5,788 nucleotides of DNA from Phycisphaerales bacterium. Its GTDB lineage: Bacteria > Planctomycetota > Phycisphaerae > Phycisphaerales > UBA1924. Every line of letters begins with the position of its first letter. The first letter of the stretch is position 1. Position numbers and translations under genes: made by a program. Below the pieces are notes generated by a model, which saw only the letters and a list, made by a program, of their open reading frames with translations, was not told where the DNA came from and did no database searches. This document shows, in pieces, positions 1-5,788 of the stretch. The stretch covers positions 1 to 5,788 of the forward strand of contig JAGVLZ010000273.1 of the NCBI GenBank assembly GCA_020054055.1, given 5' to 3'.

Positions 1-1
1 C

Positions 2-1324
2 GGAGTGAGCCTCGGACGCGAAGGGGGCCACCGCGCCAGCCGCATCATCCACGCGCGCGGCGATGCGACCGGCGCGGAACTCTCGCGCTGCCTCCTCGAA
101 CTGACACGCAAGAAATCGAATATCCGACTCTTCGAGAACTGCTTCGCCCTCGACCTGCTCACCCCGACAAACTCCGAGCGCTCTCCCTGCCTCGGCGCGA
201 TCACGCACCACCCCAAGTACGGCCTCCAGATCATCTGGGCCCGCGCGACGATCCTCGCCGCCGGGGGCAGCGGGATGCTCTGGCGCGAGACCTCGAACCC
301 CCCCGTCGCCACAGCCGACGGCATCGCGATGGCCTATCGCGCGGGGGCGAGCGTCGCCGACCTCGCTTTCATGCAGTTCCACCCGACCACGCTCTACGTC
401 GCCGGGGCGTCGCGCCTGCTCATCAGCGAAGCGGTGCGCGGCGAGGGGGCGCTCCTGCTCGACGATGCCGGGCGACGATTCATGGAGAACGAGCACGAAC
501 TGAAGGAACTCGCGCCGCGCGACATCGTCAGCCGAGCGATCCATCGCACCCTCGCGAGGCAAGCGACGCCGCACGTCTGGCTCGACGCAACGCCGATCAA
601 AGGCTTCGCCAAGCGATTCCCCGGCATCGACGAAACGCTCAAAAAGTTCGAACTCGACGCGACGAAAGACCTCATCCCGGTCAATCCCGCGGCACACTAC
701 ATGGTGGGCGGCGTGCGGACAGATCTCGTCGGTCGTTCAACCGTGCCCGGTCTGTATGCGGTGGGCGAAGCCTCCTGCACCGGGCTGCACGGCGCGAACC
801 GGCTCGCCAGCAACTCGCTCCTCGAAGCCCTCGTCTTCGGCGAGCGCGCCGGCCACGCGGCTCAGGAGATGAACCCAGGCCCAGCCGAGAGCCGCTCCGC
901 CAACGGATGGGGCGAAGCCTCGCGCTGCGGGCCGGTGCAGATCATCTCGAACATCCCGGTCTCGGAGAAGGGCGAACTCGACCTCACGGATGTGCGCTCG
1001 TCTCTGCGCTCGGCGATGTGGCGCAACGTCGGCATCGAGCGATCCGGCGCGAAACTCGGGGACGTCGCGGAGATGTTCGACTTCTGGGCGCGGTACACCC
1101 TCGACAAGATCTTCGACGACCCCGCCGGCTGGGAGACGCAGAACATGCTCCTCATCGGCGCCCTCGTCGCACGCAGCGCCCGCTGGCGCGACGAATCCCG
1201 CGGCTGCCACTGGCGCGAGGAGTTCGACGGGCCGCGCGACGAGTTCGCCGTCCACGACTGCTGGCGGAAGGGCGCGTCGCAACCCGAAACGCGCAAGACC
1301 CTGTCGGGGGCGCTGTCACCATGA
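2..1324 (+). CDS. nadB: L-aspartate oxidase NadB, 5'-truncated by the window edge
   Basis: NadB is an FAD flavoprotein that oxidises L-aspartate to iminoaspartate, which quinolinate synthase NadA then uses in de novo NAD synthesis. The reading frame is open to the left edge, so the in-frame GTG at position 5 is internal; by comparison with the E. coli enzyme roughly 120-130 N-terminal residues with the dinucleotide fold are missing. Numbering from that GTG: REGGHRASRIIHARGDATG (5-23) is the family motif, AAGGSG (85-90) contacts FAD, QFHPT (124-128) holds the Gln and His of the active site, SEAVRGEGA (141-149), APRDIV (170-175) holds the catalytic Arg172, PAAHYMVGGV (228-237) holds His231, and GLHGANRLASNSLLE (260-274) holds Arg266. 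The C-terminal helical domain has the usual ESRGCHWREEF motif. One difference from E. coli is Ser141 where E. coli has the substrate-binding Thr. The fumarate reductase/succinate dehydrogenase flavoprotein is a relative, but the GLHGANR and REGGH motifs with this C-terminus favour NadB. Confidence 0.96.
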   Translation, partial: GVSLGREGGHRASRIIHARGDATGAELSRCLLELTRKKSNIRLFENCFALDLLTPTNSERSPCLGAITHHPKYGLQIIWARATILAAGGSGMLWRETSNPPVATADGIAMAYRAGASVADLAFMQFHPTTLYVAGASRLLISEAVRGEGALLLDDAGRRFMENEHELKELAPRDIVSRAIHRTLARQATPHVWLDATPIKGFAKRFPGIDETLKKFELDATKDLIPVNPAAHYMVGGVRTDLVGRSTVPGLYAVGEASCTGLHGANRLASNSLLEALVFGERAGHAAQEMNPGPAESRSANGWGEASRCGPVQIISNIPVSEKGELDLTDVRSSLRSAMWRNVGIERSGAKLGDVAEMFDFWARYTLDKIFDDPAGWETQNMLLIGALVARSARWRDESRGCHWREEFDGPRDEFAVHDCWRKGASQPETRKTLSGALSP

Positions 1325-2091
1325 TGAAGTGTACCAAGCCCGCGTTCATGGCAGTAGCCCGGAAGCCGCCACAGAGCGAGTCTTCGAGCGAAGTGACGGA
1401 TGCTCCCGCGCCGCACGTTCGTGCGGCCCGACGCATCGGATGCATCGCGCTGGCGAGCATATTCATACTGGGCTGCGCTTCCGAGGAACGGGTGATCTCC
1501 GCGCGAGGCGGCCTCTACGGCCTTCCCGGCGCGCAATCGGGAATCGTCGAAGAGACGCCCGACAAATCGAAGACCAACGCCGACTCGCGGGCCGCCTCCG
1601 GCCCGTGGGACAACGTCCTCCGCGCGTTCCCGGGATATGAAGCGCCGCCCGCACCGACCGACGATCCATCCGCCGAGCCGCGCAGCCTTGGAGAGATGCT
1701 CGGCCTCCGCCGCGTCAATCGGGATGGGTCGGTCACGCTCTTCGCCCGCTCGCCCAGCGACGTGATGTACCACGTCATGACCACGCTGGAGAACAAGGAG
1801 TATGAACTTCTCCTCGAACAGGTGATCGCGGAGGCCACGCAGTCCGAGTATCGGAGTCTCGGCCGCGATCCGAACGAGGCCGTCGAGTTTCTCGTCCGGC
1901 GACGCGACGATATCGCGGCGCTCTTTGCGACGTTTCCGATGGGCGATCAGACGCCGGGCGTTCAGATGAAGAGCATCGGCCGCAACGCCTTCCGCCTCAC
2001 CGCCCCCGTCGCGATGACGCAGGAGCTACGCCTGCACACCCTCGATGTCGTCATCGAGAAAGGCCAGTTCCGCCTGCTGATGATCCGCTGA
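1321..2091 (+). CDS. putative lipoprotein of unknown function, coupled to nadB
   Basis: The gene encodes 256 residues. The start ATG overlaps the nadB stop in ATGA, which suggests translational coupling; a second ATG follows immediately and an alternative GTG lies at 1393 (Val25). Residues 36-52 are a short basic stretch (RAARR), a hydrophobic core and the lipobox ILGC, so Cys52 should be lipidated by the Lsp pathway and the mature protein anchored in a membrane. The 39 residues before the hydrophobic core are unusually long for a lipoprotein signal, so the true start may be Val25. After the cysteine comes a Pro/Ser/Asp-rich, probably disordered linker (about 60-125), then a folded part (about 130-256) with an acidic helix-forming stretch around TTLENKEYELLLEQ and a predicted strand-rich end. 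I do not recognise a named family; the C-terminal part could be a small alpha/beta accessory domain. Being next to nadB does not itself imply a role in NAD synthesis. Confidence 0.82.
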   Translation: MMKCTKPAFMAVARKPPQSESSSEVTDAPAPHVRAARRIGCIALASIFILGCASEERVISARGGLYGLPGAQSGIVEETPDKSKTNADSRAASGPWDNVLRAFPGYEAPPAPTDDPSAEPRSLGEMLGLRRVNRDGSVTLFARSPSDVMYHVMTTLENKEYELLLEQVIAEATQSEYRSLGRDPNEAVEFLVRRRDDIAALFATFPMGDQTPGVQMKSIGRNAFRLTAPVAMTQELRLHTLDVVIEKGQFRLLMIR

Positions 2092-2092
2092 A

Positions 2093-3175
2093 TCAGCCCG
2101 CTCCCCAGTTCGACAACACCTCGGTAATGTCCGAGAAGTTCACCGCGCCGTCGCAGTTGGCATCGCCGTTCGGCCCGGCGCCGCCCCAGTTTGTCAACGT
2201 CGTCGTGATGTCGGCGAAGTCGACCGTGCCGCTCGCGTTTGAATCACCCGGCGGCGTCAGGCGGACGCTCATCGAGAGTCTCGCGGACAGCCCCTCGACC
2301 CCGATCTCCTTGCAGTAGAACGACGCGAACGCGCCGGTCCCCGGCCCGCCGCCGCCCCCCGACGACGCTGGCTGGAGCGAAGTCACCATCAGCCGAAGCA
2401 GCCCCGAATCGCACGCGCGGCGCAGAAACGCCTGTGCATCCGCATCGTTCACGTTCAGCGTGAATGTCATTTCCGAATCCACCGGCACGGGCGCGCCGGT
2501 CGCCAGCCCCGCGACCTGTCCGACCGCGAAGGGAGACGGATCGAACTGGTCGCGCACGTTGTTCGAGACATCGCGCTCGACGCGCTCCGCGAAATCAGTC
2601 GGATAGACATGCCGCGTATCGCTGGTCGGGAACGCGCCGGGGCCGAAGGGTGGGCCGGGGTTCGCGGGGTCTCCCTCGTAGTAGCACGGGAACTGGTTGA
2701 GCGAAGGCGTGCCCGCGTCGATTGCGCACGCCGTCCACCCGTTGCGGAACGCCGCGCCGTAGAGTTCGACGGGACGCCCGTCCGCGTCCGCCGCGCCGTT
2801 CTGGTACGTCGGCCATTCGTCGAAAGTCGGGTCGTGTTTGAACACGCGATCATTGCTGACCACGAGCGTGAGCACCGCCGACGTGACACGGTACCCGCAC
2901 ATGCCGCGGCCCGGCGGGACATCCGAATCAAGGTCGAACCCGACCAGCATCTGCGCGTCACGCTGATCGAAGGAAAGAGGCGGGAAGGCGTTCTCCTGCC
3001 CGAGCGCGGAAAAAGCTTTGGCGTCGAACTCGTAGCCGGGGGAGGAGCCGAAGGGGTAGACCCAGCGGTCGATCGAAGGCTGATCGGCGGTCACGACGAC
3101 GGTCTGCGCCCCGGCTTGACCGGTGAGCAGTGCGATCGCAAGAAATCGGGCGGTGCGTGGCGCGAAGTTGGTCAT
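2093..3175 (-). CDS. secreted protein with C-terminal dockerin-like calcium-loop pair
   Basis: The protein has 360 residues. Residues 1-24 form a Sec signal peptide: a basic start, the core FLAIALLTG, and probable cleavage after GQAGA. The body (about 25-270) is not assigned to a named enzyme family. It contains IDRWVYPF (35-42), GRPVELYGAAFRNGWT (133-148), RDVSNNVRD (201-209), and LRLMVTSLQPAS (260-271) followed by FASFYCKE (283-290). From memory this pattern recurs in planctomycete secreted proteins without known function. A glycine linker (273-277) leads to two 12-residue EF-hand-like loops, D311-D322 and D338-D349, 27 residues apart, each followed by LTNWG or LSNWG, ending in NWGAG. This is a dockerin-like domain, expected to bind calcium and act as a sorting or docking tag at the cell surface. 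The start ATG has a GGAG 12 nt upstream, a slightly long spacing. The stop is one base from the convergent lipoprotein gene. Confidence 0.93.
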   Translation of the reverse strand: MTNFAPRTARFLAIALLTGQAGAQTVVVTADQPSIDRWVYPFGSSPGYEFDAKAFSALGQENAFPPLSFDQRDAQMLVGFDLDSDVPPGRGMCGYRVTSAVLTLVVSNDRVFKHDPTFDEWPTYQNGAADADGRPVELYGAAFRNGWTACAIDAGTPSLNQFPCYYEGDPANPGPPFGPGAFPTSDTRHVYPTDFAERVERDVSNNVRDQFDPSPFAVGQVAGLATGAPVPVDSEMTFTLNVNDADAQAFLRRACDSGLLRLMVTSLQPASSGGGGGPGTGAFASFYCKEIGVEGLSARLSMSVRLTPPGDSNASGTVDFADITTTLTNWGGAGPNGDANCDGAVNFSDITEVLSNWGAG

Positions 3176-3216
3176 GGTTCAGCGGTTCTCCGGTGTATTT
3201 TGAGCGCGAACTGCCG

Positions 3217-3236
3217 GTTGGGCCTCGATGCCCAAC
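3217..3236. repeat. perfect 7-bp inverted repeat (hairpin) upstream of the minus-strand gene
   Basis: The arms GTTGGGC and GCCCAAC pair perfectly around the 6-base loop CTCGAT (ATCGAG on the minus strand). It lies about 42 bases upstream of the minus-strand start codon, so it would be in that gene's 5' leader or operator region. No run of T follows on either strand, which argues against a rho-independent terminator. It could be a leader hairpin or a repressor site. Confidence 0.45.
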
Positions 3237-3254
3237 ATCACGGCCCCAGCGGAC

Positions 3255-3277
3255 TTGCTGAGACTGAGTCTCAACAA
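3255..3277. promoter_or_regulatory. 23-bp palindromic operator, Fur-family-like 7-1-7 box
   Basis: The core TGAGACT-G-AGTCTCA (3259-3273) is a perfect inverted repeat with a one-base centre. It extends to arms TTGCTGAGACT and AGTCTCAACAA with 10 of 11 pairs matching. The geometry matches the 7-1-7 Fur-family consensus TGATAAT-N-ATTATCA at five of seven positions per arm, and the variant TGAGAAT-N-ATTCTCA at six of seven. That points to Fur, PerR or Zur, but another dimeric repressor with the same spacing is possible. It covers the -35 element and spacer of the rightward promoter, so bound protein should block that promoter. It is also about 80 bp upstream of the minus-strand gene and could affect both. 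Confidence 0.55.
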
Positions 3278-3283
3278 TATACT
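3255..3283 (+). promoter_or_regulatory. predicted sigma70-type promoter of the pseudopilin/dockerin operon
   Basis: TTGCTG (3255-3260) and TATACT (3278-3283) are separated by exactly 17 bases. The -10 matches TATAAT at five of six positions and the -35 matches the TTG of TTGACA. Transcription would begin near 3290, giving a leader of about 70 bases before the pseudopilin start. The same AT-rich core reads TATATT on the minus strand (3281-3276) and could serve as a -10 for the divergent gene, but no good -35 accompanies it there. Confidence 0.5.
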
Positions 3284-3349
3284 GTCATCTGGTCGGAAAG
3301 TCTTGCCGAACCGCAAATCAGCCTATTGAACAGTAATCAGCCAGAATTT

Positions 3350-3353
3350 GGAG
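3350..3353 (+). promoter_or_regulatory. Shine-Dalgarno GGAG that decides the pseudopilin start
   Basis: GGAG ends 6 bases before the ATG at 3360. An in-frame TTG at 3348 overlaps this site and would add four residues (MEPL), but it would have no ribosome-binding site of its own, so the ATG is the better start. Confidence 0.7.
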
Positions 3354-3359
3354 CCCCTG

Positions 3360-4232
<873 letters not shown>

Positions 4233-4269
4233 AGAATAACCTCGATCCACACACACAAACGGAGTTCCC

Positions 4270-5658
4270 ATGCAAAGATTTATCACAGGGATCTTCCTCA
4301 TCGTCACTGTCGTTGGCTCTGGTATCGCTGACGCAAGGCCGTCGCCAAATCACGACATCTTTGAGCGGTCATCGTTTGACATGATGATTGCGAACCCTTC
4401 GTTGGTCACGTCGTTTAGCGGGGCGAGCTCCGCGTGGGCCTTGGTCGTCTATCAGCATCCCACCGCACCATTAGAAGTCGACAACGAAGCCGACGCCGCA
4501 GGTCCGGACGACGCCGCCGAGGCAGCGGCCCTCGCGGGCCCGGCCGGAAGTGCGTTAGCAGTGGCGGTGGTAGACTCCACGGGCGGTGGCGGTGGAATTA
4601 CCCTCGATTCAACCATCCGCGCTGTCGCTGGCGGTTCGGAACTTAATTTGGCAAGCGGAAGCGCCTCGTTTGAGGGTTCTTGGACCTTTTCTGCCCCGAC
4701 TCAGATTGTCGTCACGGCGTATTACTATTACAACGACGTAAAACTGCCTGGTGTGACAGATTCCAGCGGGAACCGTGGCCAAACTTGCACTGTGAGGCAT
4801 CGCCTGAGCGTGATTCGCATTTCGGATCAATCGATCATTGCAGGATCGTCATTCCTAAACACAACTCCCGTGCGTTTCGGATTCGAAATCGATCCCGAGG
4901 GGGGATTCTCCGACGAAACGAAGCAAACTGTTCAGATTGGCGCTGGAGCAGTGAACGTCACGGCGCGCAGCCTCTCTTTCGTGGAGTGTGATCATGACGT
5001 TGACGGGGATGGGCGTTTGTCGTGTGTAGACCTGGTGCGCGTGCAGGAACTCGTACTCGCAGGCGGCCAACCCTACGATGTTCATGCCGATGTTGTTCGT
5101 GACGGCATCATCGACTCGGTGGACGCTGCGGTATTCTCCGCGTTGGTGGATTCGCGAGTTGTCTCAGGACTCTCAGGTGATGCTGACTTTAGCTGCAGTC
5201 GAACTTGCAATGACCTGATCCTTTTCGATGCGGCTGCACCAGCGATGATCGGCCAACCGGAATATTCACTTTCGCTTGACTCTGACCTCGATGGCGATCT
5301 CGATTCGACCGATCGGGCCACATTGCTTACCGGGATTGGTGATCTGAACCTTAGTGGTGCGGTGGACTTTGGCGATGTTACGACCGTGTTGAAGAACTGG
5401 GGATCATGCTCGGGATGCACGGCTGACTTTGACTTCGATGGGGTCGTTGGCTTTGCCGACCTGACCCATATCTTGGCGAACTTTGGATGCGACGAACTTC
5501 GGAGTCATCGAGACGTTAATCTGTGGCGATTGTGCTCCTGCCGCCGCTCTGACTTCGACTTTGACAAAGACAATCGCGGCGGTGCGCATTCAGAAGGCCC
5601 AGCATCGCCGCCCGATCCGAAACGGCCTTCGCACGCACAAGGAGAGCAAAGATCATGA
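4270..5658 (+). CDS. secreted protein with six dockerin-like calcium loops and an odd C-terminal tail
   Basis: The protein has 462 residues. A GGAG sits 5 bases before the ATG. Residues 1-22 are a signal peptide with probable cleavage after ADA. An Ala/Asp-rich low-complexity stretch (about 72-100) and a glycine run precede a region of strand-rich sequence (about 105-236), probably a beta-sandwich, with no recognised enzymatic motif. Six 12-residue EF-hand-like loops follow: D243-D254 (canonical DVDGDG), D274-D285, D304-D315 (degenerate, no Gly at position 6, Cys instead), D337-D348 (canonical DSDLDG), D358-D369 and D386-D397. The last pair has the LKNWG and LANFG spacers and resembles the dockerin pair of the minus-strand gene. 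Ten cysteines, eight of them before the tail and many paired (CSRTC, CSGC), suggest disulfides outside the cytoplasm. Proteins with this last type of dockerin typically end at or just after NFGC (here residue 407), but 55 more residues follow. It probably forms an operon with the pseudopilin gene upstream and overlaps the next gene by ATGA. Function is unknown; a surface or extracellular binding protein is likely. Confidence 0.9.
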   Translation: MQRFITGIFLIVTVVGSGIADARPSPNHDIFERSSFDMMIANPSLVTSFSGASSAWALVVYQHPTAPLEVDNEADAAGPDDAAEAAALAGPAGSALAVAVVDSTGGGGGITLDSTIRAVAGGSELNLASGSASFEGSWTFSAPTQIVVTAYYYYNDVKLPGVTDSSGNRGQTCTVRHRLSVIRISDQSIIAGSSFLNTTPVRFGFEIDPEGGFSDETKQTVQIGAGAVNVTARSLSFVECDHDVDGDGRLSCVDLVRVQELVLAGGQPYDVHADVVRDGIIDSVDAAVFSALVDSRVVSGLSGDADFSCSRTCNDLILFDAAAPAMIGQPEYSLSLDSDLDGDLDSTDRATLLTGIGDLNLSGAVDFGDVTTVLKNWGSCSGCTADFDFDGVVGFADLTHILANFGCDELRSHRDVNLWRLCSCRRSDFDFDKDNRGGAHSEGPASPPDPKRPSHAQGEQRS

Positions 5659-5788
5659 TCCTTCGTTCAGCAACCGCCGCGACGGCGCTCGCGTCGCTCG
5701 TTGGCTCATCGTCAGCCGCCATCGTCCCCTTCACCGAAACGTTCACCGCGGATGCCGCGGGCTGGACCGGCCCGGCAGGGCCCGCAAC
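5655..5788 (+). CDS. secreted protein, N-terminal fragment cut by the window edge
   Basis: Forty-four complete codons are visible. The start ATG overlaps the previous stop as ATGA and has an AGGAG 10 bases upstream (5640-5644), lying inside the preceding gene's tail. MILRSATAATALASLVGSS is a Sec-type signal peptide with probable cleavage after SAA (residue 22). The mature start FTETFTADAAGW resembles the openings of planctomycete secreted proteins in which an F-x-E-x-F...GW pattern begins a lectin/laminin-G-like beta-sandwich, but too little is present to assign a family. It is likely the third gene of the operon beginning with the pseudopilin. Base composition is again very GC-rich, unlike the gene just before it. 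Confidence 0.8.
   Translation, partial: MILRSATAATALASLVGSSSAAIVPFTETFTADAAGWTGPAGPA

Noticed and set aside
907..1320. Extension of the lipoprotein frame upstream to 907
   Set aside because: This part overlaps nadB in another frame and translates to Arg-rich sequence without motifs; the real start is the ATG overlapping the nadB stop or the GTG at 1393.
862..1773. Long minus-strand open frame (303 codons) across nadB and the lipoprotein gene
   Set aside because: It is antisense to two well-supported genes, spans their junction, and its translation is Arg/Ala-rich without recognisable motifs, as expected for a GC-rich shadow frame.
3255..3277. Palindrome as a rho-independent terminator
   Set aside because: The one-base centre does not allow a good RNA hairpin loop, no T-run follows, and it coincides with a promoter; operator function fits better.
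3348..3350. TTG start for the pseudopilin
   Set aside because: It overlaps the Shine-Dalgarno sequence of the ATG at 3360 and lengthens the leader needlessly.
4248..4259. Short CA repeat just before the dockerin gene
   Set aside because: It is only about five CA units; too short to call a phase-variable tract without population data.
5541..5582. Possible terminator: CCGCCGC paired with GCGGCGG
   Set aside because: The loop is 28 bases long and no T-run follows; it also lies inside an open frame leading to a coupled downstream gene.
5561..5589. TTGACA as a -35 element for the last gene
   Set aside because: At 17 bases downstream only GCGCAT is found, a poor -10; a perfect hexamer alone is expected by chance in a few kilobases.

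Overview
The window looks like chromosomal DNA from a planctomycete, most likely of the Phycisphaerae type. The evidence is a high-GC background, a prepilin-like protein starting with FTLIELLVV, and two secreted proteins whose C-termini carry dockerin-like calcium loops of the G-D-x-N-x-x-G-x-V-x-F-x-D type followed by LxNWG. That combination is characteristic of the group. The assignment is by motif recognition only.

Layout. (1) The left end is the 3' three-quarters of nadB (L-aspartate oxidase), which enters from outside the window. (2) Its stop codon overlaps the start of a small lipoprotein gene of unknown function, so the two probably form a translationally coupled pair. (3) Facing this pair, with one base between the stop codons, is a minus-strand gene for a secreted protein with a signal peptide, a large unassigned body, a poly-glycine linker and a C-terminal pair of dockerin-like loops. 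(4) A 184-bp divergent intergenic region follows. It holds a near-perfect sigma70-type promoter pointing right (TTGCTG, 17 bp, TATACT). A 23-bp palindrome with a 7-1-7 core resembling a Fur-family box lies over the promoter's -35 element and spacer. A separate 7-bp hairpin lies upstream of the minus-strand gene. (5) To the right is a probable operon: a prepilin-type protein, a 462-residue secreted protein with six dockerin-like calcium loops, and the first 44 codons of another secreted protein that overlaps the previous stop by ATGA and runs off the window.

How the parts may work together (inference). The left part is housekeeping: NadB makes iminoaspartate for NAD synthesis. The right part is an envelope or surface module under its own promoter, possibly metal- or stress-controlled. 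The pseudopilin would act in a type II secretion or type IV pilus-like machine, and the dockerin-tagged proteins would be exported cell-surface or extracellular proteins. The two halves also differ in composition: nadB is extremely GC-rich, while the right-hand operon is markedly less so.

The most notable points are the palindrome/promoter overlap, the operon joining a pseudopilin to multi-dockerin proteins, and a 55-residue tail after the expected end (NFGC) of the six-loop protein. That tail may be a read-through product or a decayed extra repeat. No RNA genes, CRISPR arrays, insertion sequences or convincing rho-independent terminators were seen.
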